Origin: Monosiga brevicollis MX1
Taxonomy: Eukaryota; Opisthokonta; Choanoflagellata; Craspedida; Salpingoecidae
NCBI RefSeq assembly: GCF_000002865.3
Contig: NW_001865039.1
Span: forward strand, 2,802,108-2,866,107
DNA length: 64,000 nucleotides
Reading direction: 5' to 3'
Part shown: positions 24,963-38,908 of the stretch, piece by piece
Position numbering within the stretch: the first letter of the stretch is position 1
Layout: each line of letters opens with the position of its first letter
Program-made: the position numbers and the translations under genes
Notes under the pieces: model-generated
Databases searched by the model: none
What the model saw: the letters and a program-made list of their open reading frames with translations, nothing else
Told to the model about the DNA's origin: nothing

Positions 24963-27900
24963 ATGAGCTGGTTTAAATTGGGCCGCGCGCCTCAAACGCA
25001 TCCACGCCCATCTCAAGGTGCGTAGCCGCTATGGATCTCGCTGAGCCAGCCGCTTGCACCAACCCCACTCTTCCCTACTTACTGGCTATGGTTGGCCTTT
25101 GGCTCTCGCGGTCATTGCAATAATCACACACAGGCACGGCTTCCAGCGCAACGCCTTCCTCCGCTCTTGCCAGTCCAGCAGCTGCTTCGTCCAGCCCTCG
25201 GAGCAAACCGCCCAAGGAGGCCGTGTCTCTGGAGGTTGGGCAATTGCGCGCCAGCTTCTTTGATTTTGAACTCCTCAAAGATGAACAAGGAAAGAGCGAT
25301 CGACTCCCGGACATCATTCGCCAGTTTCTGGCAATTTACAAAGCGGCATCTTCCGACAGCATTGAGAAAGCGTTTCGTCGTGAGTCGCTTCAATCCTTTG
25401 CCATGCACGTGGCCCGTGAAACGGCTCTGCAGATTCGAAGTAAGGCGGGGGGCAAAGACACCGTCACGGCTGCCGGTGACGTTGTCAGCTATCTCTCTGG
25501 GCCTGCGGGCCTTCTACTCCTCGATGCCCTCCAGCTACTCATCGGCTTGGGACCAACCACTGCCAAGCCCATGGTCGAGCTCATGCTACCTACGCACTTG
25601 ATCAAGGCTCTTTATCTCTTTCTTGACCTTGATCCAGCTCTCGTTGACAGTCAGGGTTCAGCCATTGAAACGTTTTGCAGCAAGTATGAGGCAGTGCTGC
25701 TTGGCCTTTTGCGCGTTCCAGCCGCAGGTACGGCGATTAGCCGTGCACACGGCCCAAAAGATGCTGTCAACGAAGTTGCACGCCTCTTTGAACTTGTCAT
25801 CACGCCGTGCCACCCCACCAACTACCGCTGGCGCAAACTGGCCATGAAGGCATTGTGTGTGCTCTTTTCCCACAACACCTCACCCGAAATGGTCTCGCAA
25901 GTCTACAAAGCCGGCCTTGTCAAGTCTACTCTCGACCATGTCTTCAAGGCCGGTTCCGCTGGGTCAGATCCCGCTGAGCAAGCCGATATAGTAGCCACGC
26001 TGGCTAGTGTGGTTGCCGCCACAAGTCGCTTGCGCTCTAGTCATCTCCTCGAAGATTTTCGGCTTGAGGAAGGCTACAAGCGCGTCAAGCAGGTCGCCGT
26101 TGCTTTGGATGCCAAATGTGCACGCCTCAGTCAGCAGCTGCCCCGTCTGCGGCGCCATTCTGCTGTGGCGACCACTACGCGGGCCACAGACTGCGAGGAT
26201 GAGAACAACTCGCCTACGACTCTGGATGCAACTGCTAGTGCTGCTGTGCAGGCGCAATTGGATACGCTGGTAAAGGCAGGCCAGGGCCTTCTTGCAGCTT
26301 TCGGCCAGCTTGCTTTTGCTGGCCTAACCAACGTGCGTTACCGACAGCTGACCAGCCCCTACCAAGACCCCTCCTTTCGCTTTCCACCTGCGCATACCGA
26401 CGGACCAGTTGTGCGCAACCTCTTCGTATTGCGAACAATGCTCTCCACGCTTCTCAAGGCGCAGTCTGATGAGATCCAGGTGGCCGTGCTCGACGCCATC
26501 TTTGAAATCTTCACCCGTGATCATGCCAACTACTTTGTGATGCAAGAGGAGCGCGTCCTAAGCACGCTCCTGGAGGAGCTTGAGCGCTTCCTTCCCGACG
26601 TTCAGCTGAAAGTATTCAAACTACTTGAGTTTGTAGTTTGCAGCATCAATTACGTACCCGAGGAAGAACTTCGCATTCTTACGCGCAAGCTTGCACATCC
26701 CACTTCAGCAAGTGTCTTGACTCTTAGCATGAACACGGTTATCAAGTTTGTCAATTTCAATAGCAAGTATGCTGATGTCTGCTTACACCTTGGCTTGCTG
26801 GATGTTATGATCGAGCGCCTGGTTTGGATTAGCAACCAGCTCAAAGAGTCGTCGGCTAGCAACTCGCTCTATGAATGCCAACGCAACCCAACCATGGAGG
26901 TAAGCGGGACTGCAGTTTGCTTTGGTTTTGTTCAAAACTTTTGCTTGATGTATTCTTGGAGAGCAGCAGCGGTTTGAATGACTTTTGAAAGCAGAGGGGC
27001 AACCACAGTCGATGACCTGCTCATCCACCGATTATATCTCGTATCTCCTCCCTCTTCGCAAGGACCCATTTGGTACGCGTCCCTCAACACCAGAGCTGGC
27101 AAATGCCGAGGATCACAGCCTCCTGCTTGAATGCTTAGCTCTCTTGCTCACGGATCGCAAGGTTTGTTGGGGGCTTGCATTTGGTCATTGCATTGCAACA
27201 ATGCACCTGCGCAAAAAGTTCATACACCCGCTGTGCGTCGATCTCTTGTCTCGTGTGTAGGAAAATGCTGAACGATTTCGCTCGAAAAATGGCGCCCGTG
27301 CGCTGTACAACATGATTGCCCTGACACAGCATCGCTGGCAGGCTTTGCGCGTCGTGCAGCAGCTGATTTTGGGACACGATGGTGCGCTGGGTCGCGAAGA
27401 CCTGGCAACCCTCCTTGAGCTCATGCAGAGTACTCGCCCCGACGCATTTGGAGTCAAAATTGACATCTTGCGAACCGTGGTTCGCCTTTTTGCGTTGGAC
27501 CACCGTGTCAAGGACTATTTTCGTGAGGTAGGTGTTCGCCGCTTCATCAACTCATGAGCAAAGTCCCCAACATCATGCTCCCCCGTTTTTGTTTTTGTTT
27601 TTGTTTTTTTGTTGTTGTTTTTTTTTTTTTCCTCATTTCTACGTGCTCGTGTCTGTTTGTCTCCTGTCTGTCCACCGGAAACGTTTTAGGTCCATGGCTT
27701 TGTATACGTCATTCATGCACTGGTGGGCCTGTCTGATGTTGAAGCTGAAGATGTGGGCACCTTTTTGCCCGGGGGTGCGCCATCCAAGGACATGGGTAGG
27801 TGGTGTGTCTGAAATGGGCTCTTCTGAGCTGAAAAGCTCAGCACAACCAGAAATGCACATTGCTGACCTCTGCGTACCTTGGTTGGTGGTTGCCCAGATG

Positions 27901-30900
27901 CCGTTGCTCGGAAGTTGGAGCTGCTGGAATCGGTGTTACACACAATCACCGCTGCCACGTTGCACTCTCGCATCAACTTGCAGGTATTCTGTATCTCTTT
28001 GTGGATGTTGTGTTGATCCAAGATTTATCTGGGTCGAGCATGTCTTGTCATTTTTGACATGGACACACCTTCGTCTTCCCTTTTTTTTTTACTCATTCAT
28101 AACACTGATCCGTTTCGATCTCCTCTTTTTCTTTTGTTTTTGCTTTGTTTTGTTTTGTTTTGTTTTGGTTTTTTTTTCTGTCGCCAAACGTTTGACATGT
28201 TCGCTCAGACCTTCGAACGGGATGTGCGTTATGAGTCCATCGTCAACAGCATTCAATTGTCTCGGATTCTAGAGCTAAGCCCAGATGCCCCGCGTCGTAT
28301 CGTGCGCTTTGCAATCCAAGTTGCCGGGGCTTCTTTTGGCAGTGAAGCACTGCCGCTGAACCAGGCACGTCGCGAATCATGGCTTGAGGCCCATGCACAT
28401 CACCCCGCCGCATCAGGTCCCTCGAAACTGCATTTTTAACGGTCAACTTATTTGTGTCAACCGGTGATCAAACCGATGGCAGGTCATGCCCATTATCAAT
28501 GCCAGTGCCATCACCCAGATTTTAATGCCCCTACTGGACTCCATGGGACCCGATGTGCAGGTTAGATTACTAATTCAAGTGCTCTTGCTATTGGCATCAG
28601 CCCAACTGAAACGAACGAGCTGGTCGTGCCTGAGCTTCCCTCAATCCCTCTCCCTCTTGGCTTTTGCAGCGGGAGGTGCTGGCCATCCTGCAGAATTTGT
28701 GTCAGCTGAGCGCCAATGCGCAGCAGCTGGCTGAAGCCGGCTTGTTCAAAAATATTCTAACGCAATTTCGGCATGCCTTGTTGGATGACCATTCGGAGTT
28801 GCATGAGGCCGCCCTCGCCATTATGGTGGCAACAGGCAGTCGCGTGCTTAGTGCCGAAGACTTGCGTGGTCTAATGCAGATTGCTCTGCCGAAGTTTGCC
28901 TTGATGCCCGACACTCTACTTGCTCATGCACAGCAGTCATCCAAGCATCACGACCAACCTTGCTCTCCGCAACCAGCTGTGCCCCTCAGCACCATCAATA
29001 TGCTTCTGGCCATTACACAGAACCAGGAGCGTGGCAGCAGCTGGCCACTTATGGTGGGTACTCGGCGTTCTCTCGTGTCAGTGTCTCAACGGCGAGAGCT
29101 GACAAGGTCTTTGTCTGGTGCCTAATTTTAGGAGTTCAATATGGCTGGCCCGGCGGGCTTTGCTGGCTGTTTTGTTCCGTCCATTGCCGTATTACCGCGA
29201 GCAACTTCGGGCTTCAATTCGGGGACATCCACGATGTTGGCCGAAGCCTTGACAGATCGCATCTGGCCCCCGCCCAATGGCATCACTCTCACGGTCTGGG
29301 CTCGGATCGAACGTTACGGTCTTGGTGGCACGGGCGCGCACCCAGTTCGCCTCTTCTCAGCGTTTAGTCCAGCGGAACGAGAACACACTTTTTTTACCCT
29401 CTTTGTAAGATAACTGAAAGCCTCGACTTGGTTGCTCTCCTTTTGGGTTTTGCAGACCTTTTTCAAAGAATTGTCATGCCACAACGCCTGTGCCGTTGCA
29501 TACTAACATGTCTTGATTCGTGAAATGTCCAGGTGGATGCGGAACAGCACTGCATTGCTCTTGCCACCTCGGACACCTGCTTGTTTCATCGTGCAAAGAT
29601 TGAAACTGGGCGGTGGTATCATATTGCAGTGGTCATCAAGGTCAGTGATAGCATGCTTCTTCCACAACGACGTCAGCATGTTTTGACTTTATCCCTTCTT
29701 CCTCTTCTTCTTCTTCCTCTTCTTCTTGAGCGAGCTGTCTCACGTTAAGATTTCAAACACACACTTTCTCTCTCCTACACACACACACACACTCTCTCTC
29801 TCTCTCTCTTTCATACCAGGGACGTCCACGCATGCGGTCTTGCCCCGTTACGGTGTACCTCAATGGGACGGCGACCGATGGTGGCCGCATCAACTATCCC
29901 GATTGCGGCCCCAGCTCTCTTCTCCAATCGGATATCCACAGTCAAGTCTGTGCTCGGTGCGTGACTCGCTCCCACCAGCTCCTCAGCAGCTTGCCAGTTT
30001 ACCATCCTACTTGTGTGAATCGCATCGTGTGTTTAGTGCTCTTTGTGGCCCATCTTGACTCATGCTCTTTCCTCCTGTTCTCACCGCTTGTCTGCATAAA
30101 CGCCGTGGTTGATGGATGCGCGGTGATGCAGGATGGGAACAGCACGCTCAAAAAGCCAACCAACAACCCTTTTGTGGCAGATGTCTGCTTTGCACTTCAT
30201 GGATGATGTCCTTTCTGAGGCCACCATCCGACTCATGCATCGCTTGGGCCCAACGTATGTGGGCCATCTTCAAGGCAACTTGTCGCAGCTTGAGAGCTGG
30301 CCCTTCTGCGCCATGCATGACCCCAGGAGCGGTGGGGTGTCGTTGAGCGAACAGCAGAGTGTTCTGCTACAAGCATGTCAGCTTGACCACGTCGACCTTG
30401 AGACGCTGCCCGCGCCCGTTATCAGCCCGGCGCGGGTCTGGCTCTCTTTACACCCAAACTCAGTGTGCTCCATCAGTGCGGAGACTGGGCGAGCGATCAT
30501 GGGTGGTCCGATCGCTGGACGCGACTTTGGCCGCAACTGTGACGTTACCTCTCCAGGCTCGCTGCTGCTCAGCCTCTCCAATGGTGTGCTTTTCCCCCCT
30601 TATGGACACTTCTTTGGTTCGGCTCGCGTTTTCGTGGGCAGGTCATTCTCAACGGCTATTGAAACGGTGCGGTGACCTCTTGCAACAAATTTTGCGTATC
30701 CCTCCTCCTCCTCCTCCTCCTCCTCCTCCTCATTTTGCCCATGCCGCTCACCCACTTCATCCGCCCGCTTTATGTGTCATCAATGACAATCCCATCAGGT
30801 GGGAGGTGTTGGTCTATGCCTGCGACTCATAGCCGAAGCTGATAGCCAAACTTACTTGGAAGTGGGCGTCAAGCTTTTGGCGCACACCGTTCGACGCTCT

Positions 30901-33900
30901 GCTCAAGCCGCTCGCGAACTTGCCTCGACCCAGCTTGGTCAGGTACGAAATCTGATTTGTCGCATCCCATCCTTCTGCACGTCGAAGTTTGTATGGTAGC
31001 CGGAGCGTTCCTACATTCAAGGCTGTTGTGCTGTGAATTTTATTTTTTTTCCATCTTTGATTCTTTTTGCTCTGTTTCTTTTTTTTTTCTTTTTTTTTTT
31101 GCTCTCCTTATTCGGCTGGGCTGTCGTGGGCCACCATGTGAAGGTCGTTGGTGCCACGTTGATGGCCAAGTCGGAGTTTGTTTCCGTGAGCGTGCTGAAC
31201 CATTGCCTGCAACTTTGCGTCCTATCGCGCCCAACCCAGCGTAAGTTCATTTTCCCTGCTCAGCGTGCAACACGATTCACTATGCCCTATGCGCCCGCGC
31301 CCATTTCTTTGAACTGGATCATCTCGTCTCATCTCATCTCATCTCATCTCATTGTCTTTGATGGGCTCAATTCTGACTGCACCGCTGCTTGCAGACATTT
31401 CAATGGGCCTGATCATCTGGCCCAGCTTGTTGCGTGATATCTTCCTCCACCAGCAGTTTTGGCAGCTGTCCGACCAGTCCGATGTGCGCATCCTTCTCAT
31501 GCAAACATTGCAACTTCTGGTCAAGTCCAGCTCGCCATTTGCAAAAGACAATGCGCGTTTGCTTCGCGAACTTGGCATTGTTCAGGTTTGCCTGGCCGTC
31601 ATTCAGGTTTGTGTTTGTGTAGCGCGCCGACCCCCTGCTGTTTGCATTGACCAGCATTCGCACGGATTCGACTTGACAAACTCCCTGCTGGGCACAATAG
31701 GACTCTGTCTCGACAGACGATCAAGTGGCGACCTCGGCCGGCCTTTTGTTATCCTTCATATGGGAACCACATGTCGGCGGCAATGACATCCGTCAGCTGT
31801 TGGAAGCCCTGACAGCAACTTTGGATGAGTACGCCTACACGCGATCCGCGCCGTGTCAAAGGCACAAAAAAATTTATTGGGAGAAAAAATACCTGCCTCT
31901 CACTCACTGCGGTTGTTGTGCGGTCGGGCTTTACAGTCAGGACGACCGAGATGTTGCAGCCCGCGCGCAACGTGTGTTGCTGCAGGTGGTGCATCGCCTG
32001 CTTGACCATAGCATGGAAAGCAAGACGGTCTTTGTCGATACGCTTTGCAAAGTTTCAACGCCTTTGTACCCACTCTATCTGCTTCAAGCGGCAAAGGATG
32101 AAGCCGCAGCTCTCACGGGTCTGCGCTTGCTGTGCATCTTACTGGTGGATGAGAATCATCTCTTCCTGAACAAGTTTCAAGCTGCCAATGGATTTGAAAT
32201 TCTTGCAGCTACCCTGGAGCCATACCATGCCGTGAAGGAGGTGGTAATCATGTTGGTGGGCACGATGCTTGGCCAATATCACCCCCAGCCGCTGCAGAAC
32301 ATGACTCTCAGCGTTGATACGCTGCGCCGCATTTATCACACCAATATTAAACCCATTATCAACCCAGACCTGCTCTTGGGGTTATTGCGCCTGGTGCAGA
32401 CCGCACTGCGCAGCTTGGCCCAGCCGGTCGAGACGACCATTGACGTCACTGCGTTGAACACGTCACGCAGTGAGGAAGAAAGTGATTATGAGGTGATAGA
32501 AGTCACCTCAGGCCAAAATGAAGATGCCACTGTCACTTCAGAGTCCACGCTGGTCGTTGAGGCGTCCGCTCCTGATGAGATCGACGCTCCGATGACGACC
32601 ACTGAGCCCGCTTTGACAGCGGTGCCTGATGCTGACAAGGACCAGTCCACCAGGCTTGATAATCCGTTTGGCATCTGTCCGCAAGATGTCAAGCCGCCGC
32701 TGCATGAAAAGACCAAGGCACCGGTCAATCCATTTGCGGAGGCCATTACAGCATCCACAGTGGAAACAGCCCCGACCAGCAATCCATTTGAGGAGGCATT
32801 GAAGGCTTCAGCGCATCTTCCCAAACCAACGAAGGCATCTGCATCGCTCAACCCGTTTGATGGCGATGTAGCCGAGAGCACTACACAGTCTGCCGGATTG
32901 ACTTCTGCTCAATCTACTCGGGATTCTACTCAGGATTCTACTCGGGATTCTGCTCGGGATTCTGCTCAGAACGCACCCAGCCTTAATCCCTTTGAGCCTT
33001 CCTCGACTCCGGCCTCGTCACATGATAAAGCCATCAACGAGCACCCTATAGCCGCTGTGATTGTTGGCTACTTACAGTTCCTGCATGCCGAATCCCGACA
33101 AGCCGATTGTTTTGCAGCCCCTGCCGTCTTTTCCGCCATGGTACGCGTGCGTGCCCCTTGCTCCATCGGAACAAAGTACCTAGCATATTTGAATGTCTGT
33201 GGTGCTCTGAATGTCGGGACTACCCTCACCAATGCTTCGGCCTTTAGATCTCCTGCTTCTTGTCTCCCGTGCAAGGCGAGGCCAGCGCAACTTTGGAAGG
33301 AAGAACGGATAGCATGGTGGTACGCTCCCAATTTTGCTGGGCGCGCATAACCTTGACGCATATGCCAGACCCTGCCAACCAAGCATCGGTTGGCCTGAGC
33401 GTGAATAACCCGACCATTATTTCGTTGCCTCTGTATCTAGGATTGCATCTGGGATGTGCAGAACCCCACTCATGTGGCGCTCATGCGACTCATGACCGAT
33501 GTGTTGCTACAGCACTTGATGACGTGCAAAGAAAAGTCTATTCCGCTGCTAGAGGTGCTTCTCGACGAGTTGAGCCTTGGGGGAGAGTCTTGTGCTACAT
33601 TGGTGCTGGCTCTGTTGGCCGAGCTTCAGGCCACTGTCGTACACACCCAGAGTCTGGGCCATACCCCGGGTTCCCACACCCGTCTCTTGCCCAACCTGAT
33701 CAAGGTCGTGGATGCCATGGGACCATTGCTGCTCAATCTGGGGAGAACTCAAGATGCCGTTGCGTTGGTAGAGCAGACGGTGGCCTTTGTCAAGCAGGTG
33801 TGTGTTCGAAAGAATGATCGTCCCCTTTCTGAGCCTCTGCCGCCCCAACCCGAGACTTTGATGGGACACCACACTCTCTGGCTGCCCTCATGCTTATTCT

Positions 33901-36900
33901 TCTGTCTGCCAACTTGTTGTGCTACTTTGATGTGGTGTGCCCTTGTGAATGTGCTTGGACAGATGGTGGACGAAACGGGAAGCCCACACTCATTTTTGCG
34001 CAGCATCCACGGCGCGTTGGCTGCTGAGCAAGCCAGTGCGGCCTATTTTCGCCTTGGCACGCTTGCACTTCTGCACGCTGTGCAGCGCATTGGCGACTAC
34101 CTCGCGAAATTAGTGGTTGAGGAGCATGCAGCTGAACTTTTATCCCACCTTGAGATGATCGAGCGCCTCGTGCGCTGCACACCCGTTCTCTTCTTGACTG
34201 GCAACACCGAGAACGCTCTTTTGGAATGCGCGTTGTACCAGATCCTCGTTCTTTCGGTGCGTTTTGCAACAGCTTTCGCGACTCCTTGTCCTTGTCAGTT
34301 GTCAGATTCGTTCATCTGTTCTCTCGCGCGTGAGAAGGGAAGGTGGGGGGGTGTGTTCATTGATTCACCTTTTTTTTCTTCCCTTGCCTTTTTTCTTTTC
34401 TCGTTCTCTCTTCCTCCCGTTAACGTATGCACACAGAAGCACGATGACCCCACCGTGCGGGACAGTGCCACGGCGCTGGCGTACGCTTTTCTGCGGCAAC
34501 GGAATCAGCACTTGTCGCAACTGCTGGACACGACCTATGATGGCTCTCGCCTCACCCGAGCGCTAGCCAATAGCGCTCTGAACTCGAACCGCCAGAAGCT
34601 CATGCAAGCGTGCAACAAAGCGTGGCTTTCCTTCTCTGCAACCCATGATCGTGCTCGTCCTGCCCGAAGCTCACTTCGTGGCTTGCCGCGTCGTTTGGGC
34701 AAAGCAAGCGCCCTGATTGAAGATTTTCGGGCCACTGCTGCCACAACTATCGCACACGCTTGTCACCATGTACGTGCTCAGCAGCTCCGTCGACAGCACA
34801 TGTTCGCAGAGTCGGCCCGATTTGTGGTGAGCGAGTGGGATCGGCTTTTGACGCTTTTGTGCCGTGAACGCGGCGTTTTTGGCCCCATATCAGCAAGCCG
34901 TCTGGATAAATGGCAGCTCGACCATCACGAAGGCCCACACCGCGTGCGACGGCGCTTGCGACCCAACACGAGTTTTTTTGCCGAATATCCCCTGCGTCTC
35001 CGTGCTGATGCCCAAGCGCAGCGCGATGATCCAAAGCGCAATAAAAACTTGCCCTACTCTCTGGACAGCGATGAGTTTTGCCGGGCATTTGTACCGCTGC
35101 TTTTGGACGGCTTTCACGGGCGTGAGCTGCTCGTGCGCGCATCGCGAGCTGCTGGCATGGACCCAGCAGAAGCCCTGCTACCCTGCAGTCGTGCGGCTAC
35201 TCTGATTCTTGATGCAATGGCCCAGGGTGAGGCTGAGGCGCTGCTAGGGTTGGATGAGGTCAAAATTATGCGCATGCTCTTCCGCCGTCCAGAGGGCTCA
35301 GACGCCTTCCTCTCGACGACCGCCTTTGCCCTGTTGCAAGCACAAAATTGCTCCTCTGCGCTTTCCACATCGCTGGATCGCGGCCAAGCACAAATGGAGC
35401 TGCGAGCCACGCGAAGCCGCCAATCATCGCGACAAGCGTCGGCCATTTCTGTGGTAGACAAGCTGCGTAGCGAGGGGCTTGCCTTGGGTCGCAAGCGTTC
35501 CTCATCCCTCTCAAAGCGCACATCGGCCTCTCTGGAAGGACAGCACGTACCGAGTCAGGAAGAGCTGCAGGCCCACCCCACGGTGTTGCGCCTGTTGGAT
35601 CCAAGTGACCCGGTCAAGGCAACCTGGCCTTGCATCATTGTTCACGGCATGGATGCGATTGCAAGCGTGCTTTTCCTTTGCGAACAACGCGTGTGTCTCC
35701 TACCCGGCTTCACCCTAGAAAAGCAACGACTGGTGGAGATTGGAGCGGCAGCCGTCACCGACGGTGGAAGCCTGGGTGCCCGTAGCGGTACATCCCCCCC
35801 ACTCAACGCCTCAGCACGCTTTGCGGGCGGTGCCTCCTCTGCTGCCGTGACTGGGGGGGACTCGGAGATGATCTCTGACGCGCGCACGACATGGATGTAT
35901 GAGGATTTGCGTGACATTCGTCGTGCTCGATACCTGCTGCAGGACCAAGCCTTGGAGCTGTACAGTAGCATTGGCAACAACACGCTTTTGTCCTTTCCGG
36001 ATCGCGCCGCACGCGATGCTGTGTATAGTGCCCTTCTGGCTCTGGCGCCGGCGTTGGCAAGCCGCGCTGAGGACAGCGTGGGTGGCATGTTGCGGGATGC
36101 CAAGATTGAACAAAACTTTCTAACCTCGCTCACCGCCGGAAAGACGATCATGCAGCGTTGGGAGAGTGGCGAGATTTCCAACTTTCAGTATCTCATGTCG
36201 CTCAACACACTGGCGGGCCGAACCTATAACGATTTGAACCAGTATCCCGTGTTCCCGTTTGTGGTTGCAAACTATGAGGCCCAGGAGCTGGACCTCGAGG
36301 ATCCCTCAAATTATCGAGACCTCAGTAAGCCCATGGGGGCTCAGTCCGCAGCTCGAGCCGAGAGCTTTCGTCAGCGCTTTGAAGCCTGGGACGAGAGCCT
36401 GGACGCAGACACGCCGGCTTTCCACTACGGCACCCATTACTCCAGTGCGGCTGCCGTAGCCACTTTTTTGGTTCGCCTGGAACCGTTTGCCGAGTTTTTC
36501 TTGCAGATGCAAGGCGGGCACTTTGACCATCCGGACCGCATGTTTCATAGCATCGGAGAGAGCTGGCTATCTGCCTCGGCTAAGAGCAACGCAGACGTGA
36601 AGGAGCTCATTCCCGAGTTCTTCTGCTTGCCCGAATTTCTGGTCAACTGCAATCGCTTTGATTTGGGGATTAAGCAAAGTGGCGAACCTCTGGACCATGT
36701 TCTCTTGCCACCCTGGGCCAAGGGCGACCCTCATCATTTTGTGCGAGTACATCGCGCTGCCCTGGAAAGCGACCTCGTATCAGCGCACCTGCACGAATGG
36801 ATTGATCTGATTTTCGGCTACAAGCAGCGGGGGCCAGAGGCTGTAGCCGCGCTCAACGTGTTTCATCACCTGACCTATGAAGGCTCGGTAGATATTGACG

Positions 36901-38531
36901 CTATCCAGGACCCAGTCCAACGGCGGGCTACGATTGGCATTATTAACAACTTCGGTCAGACGCCACGCCAGTTGTTCAAAAAGCCGCATCCTAACAAAAA
37001 AACCATGTACCGCCAAACTGTTGGACACAGCGTCAAAGCGACCGCTGCTCTCGCCGGCATGGTTGTATCGGCACACCCTATTAAGGTGATCAATGCCCCC
37101 GTCGGACAGCTGGCCCTTGATGAGACAGGGCGATTGGCTGTCTGTGCGTTTGGCCAGGTGCTGCTGCCGTCTTCCTACACACGTTGCTTGGACTTTACTC
37201 AGGAGCTGGGTTCTATCGTGAGCTTTGACCTGGTGTCGGAGCGAACAGACTCCACAGTTTTTTATGAAGGACTACACCAATGTGCAATCACATGCGTAGT
37301 GGCCCCCTCCTCTCGGGAGATCTGTACCGGTGGTGAGGACGGCACGATTCGCATGTGGCAACTCTCGCGCGACAAGACGGTGCGTGTACCATTTGCTTTT
37401 GTCACCGTTGTACGCGTTTTGAAAAGTGATCGCCTCTCTTGCCAAAGTTTTGCTGTCGTGGTTTTGCTGTGTTGTTAGCTGTCGTGGTGGCCCTATGTGC
37501 TCACGTGCCATCACCGCTTGTCTTGCGTGCTTGTGTGACCGCGTGTACAGCCTCGGCTGGAGTTGCAGGAAACCCTGACGGGCCATGTGGGACCCGTCAC
37601 TTGCTTGGCGTGCAACGCAGCTTACCACACGTTGGCCAGTGGCTCAGAGGATGGAACTTGCATTTTGTGGGATATGGCGCGGCGCAATTATCTCCGGCAG
37701 TTGCGTGGGCACGACGGCAGTGTAGTGGACATTGCCATCAATAATCACACTGCAGACATTGTGGTGGTAACAAGTACCGCCATTTATTTGTGGTCTCTCA
37801 ACGGCACTCTCTTGGCCCGCTCCATCGTTGCCGCCATCAACAACCCCATTCTCTGCTGCACCTTGAGTGAGGTGTGCGAGTACTCGCTCGAGGATTTGAT
37901 TATTACGGGCCATGAAGATGGTCGTATACGCATGTGGGATCTGCACTACACACCTGTTGAAGTGGATGTGGAGGTGGCCGAGGAGTTGCCCCAGCTACAT
38001 GAAACGATGGGCACTGGCCAGGTACCGTTGGATCTCCCGCTTGGCGGTGTGCATGGGCAACCACAATTCGTCGCGATGGGTGACTCTGAAGAGCCCGCGC
38101 TAGCCGTGGTCTGGACGCGCCATCTGCGAGCGCGGGTGGCCTTGCCACTGGAGGCAACACATGCGCCGCGGCAGGCCGACCCCTCGCCCATCGTTGCACT
38201 TAGCGTAGACAACAGTGCAGGCAAGGTATACACGGGTTCGGATAATGGGCATGTGTATAGCTGGACATTGCCTGACGTGGCTGGACAATCCAACGACCAT
38301 TGGGCGGACGATGATGCGGCCACGAGCTGTATGGAATGCGGCACCAAGTTCACCCTCACTGCGCGACGTCACCACTGTCGGAATTGTGGGCGCGTGGTGT
38401 GCCACAAGTGCTCCAGCCATTCGGCTGTCATCCCTGCTTTGCACATTAACCGCCCCGTGCGTGTCTGCAACTCATGCTACGCGGGCATCCGCCAACACGC
38501 ACACGACATGGACCCTGACAGCATTGCCTGA
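24963..38531 (+). CDS. WDFY3/Alfy homologue: ConA-like, PH-BEACH, WD40 and FYVE protein
   Basis: Predicted very large scaffold for selective autophagy. Many exons are traceable, for example 24963-25017, 25134-26899, 27009-27161, 27261-27527, 27690-27795 and 27898-27983; the last runs from about 37563 to 38531. The start MSWFKLGRAP lies in a 55-nt exon whose phase matches exon 2. Helical repeats aligning with the human N-terminus (LIKALYLFLDLDPAL) come first. A ConA-like region follows (RIWPPPNGITLTVW, HPVRLFSAF; about 29150-30000). An insert near 32640-33010 has five NPF motifs. Then come the PH-BEACH domain, the BEACH domain (GEISNFQYLMSLNTLAGRTY, FDLGIKQ, HLHEWIDLIFGYKQ; about 36150-36990), WD40 repeats from 37080, and a C-terminal FYVE domain with HWADDD, RRHHCRNCG and RVCNSC, the PI3P-binding signature. 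At least three introns are multiples of three without stops. One junction near 28416-28495 did not resolve cleanly. Confidence 0.94.
30701..30731 (+). repeat. (CTC)n repeat in WDFY3-like intron
   Basis: About ten CTC units just upstream of an exon; they may serve as part of a polypyrimidine tract. Confidence 0.9.
31321..31352 (+). repeat. (ATCTC)n pentanucleotide repeat
   Basis: About six tandem copies of ATCTC in an intron of the WDFY3-like gene. Confidence 0.9.
32916..32972 (+). repeat. Coding 12-bp tandem repeat (TRDS/TQDS/ARDS)
   Basis: Four and a half copies of a 12-bp unit (ACTCGGGATTCT and variants) encode TRDS-TQDS-TRDS-ARDS within the NPF-rich insert of the WDFY3-like protein. The units are in frame and nearly identical, so the expansion looks recent. 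Confidence 0.9.
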
Positions 38532-38908
38532 GGCAAATGATTAACCGTGTTTTGTTTTGCCCATTTTAAATACTGGCACGCGCAAGGTTGAGACTTTGCT
38601 GCGTCGCATGCGATTTGACTGCATCCTGGGTGTTCACCGATGTCAGTTGAGCATATAATATTCCGGTGTTGATTCCTGATAATCTTACTAACACGAAGCG
38701 CAAAGAGGGGCATAGAGCTGGGGCAAACGGGCCCGGGTGAAAGCGTCTGTGCTGGCTCTCATGCTCCGCGCAATTGTGTCTTGTCTTCTGTGTTGGTGCC
38801 AGCAAAAAAGAAGCTACTCGTTGGAGAAAAGTCAGAATGTAAAAGTCTGGGATTTGATACGTTTATAGCAACTAGTAGGGAATGAGATGGTCGAGCAAAA
38901 AGTCATTC
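38532..38908. other. Convergent intergenic region
   Basis: Lies between the stop of the WDFY3-like gene (plus) and the stop of the PIAS gene (minus) and holds both 3' ends. No coding signal seen. Confidence 0.6.
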
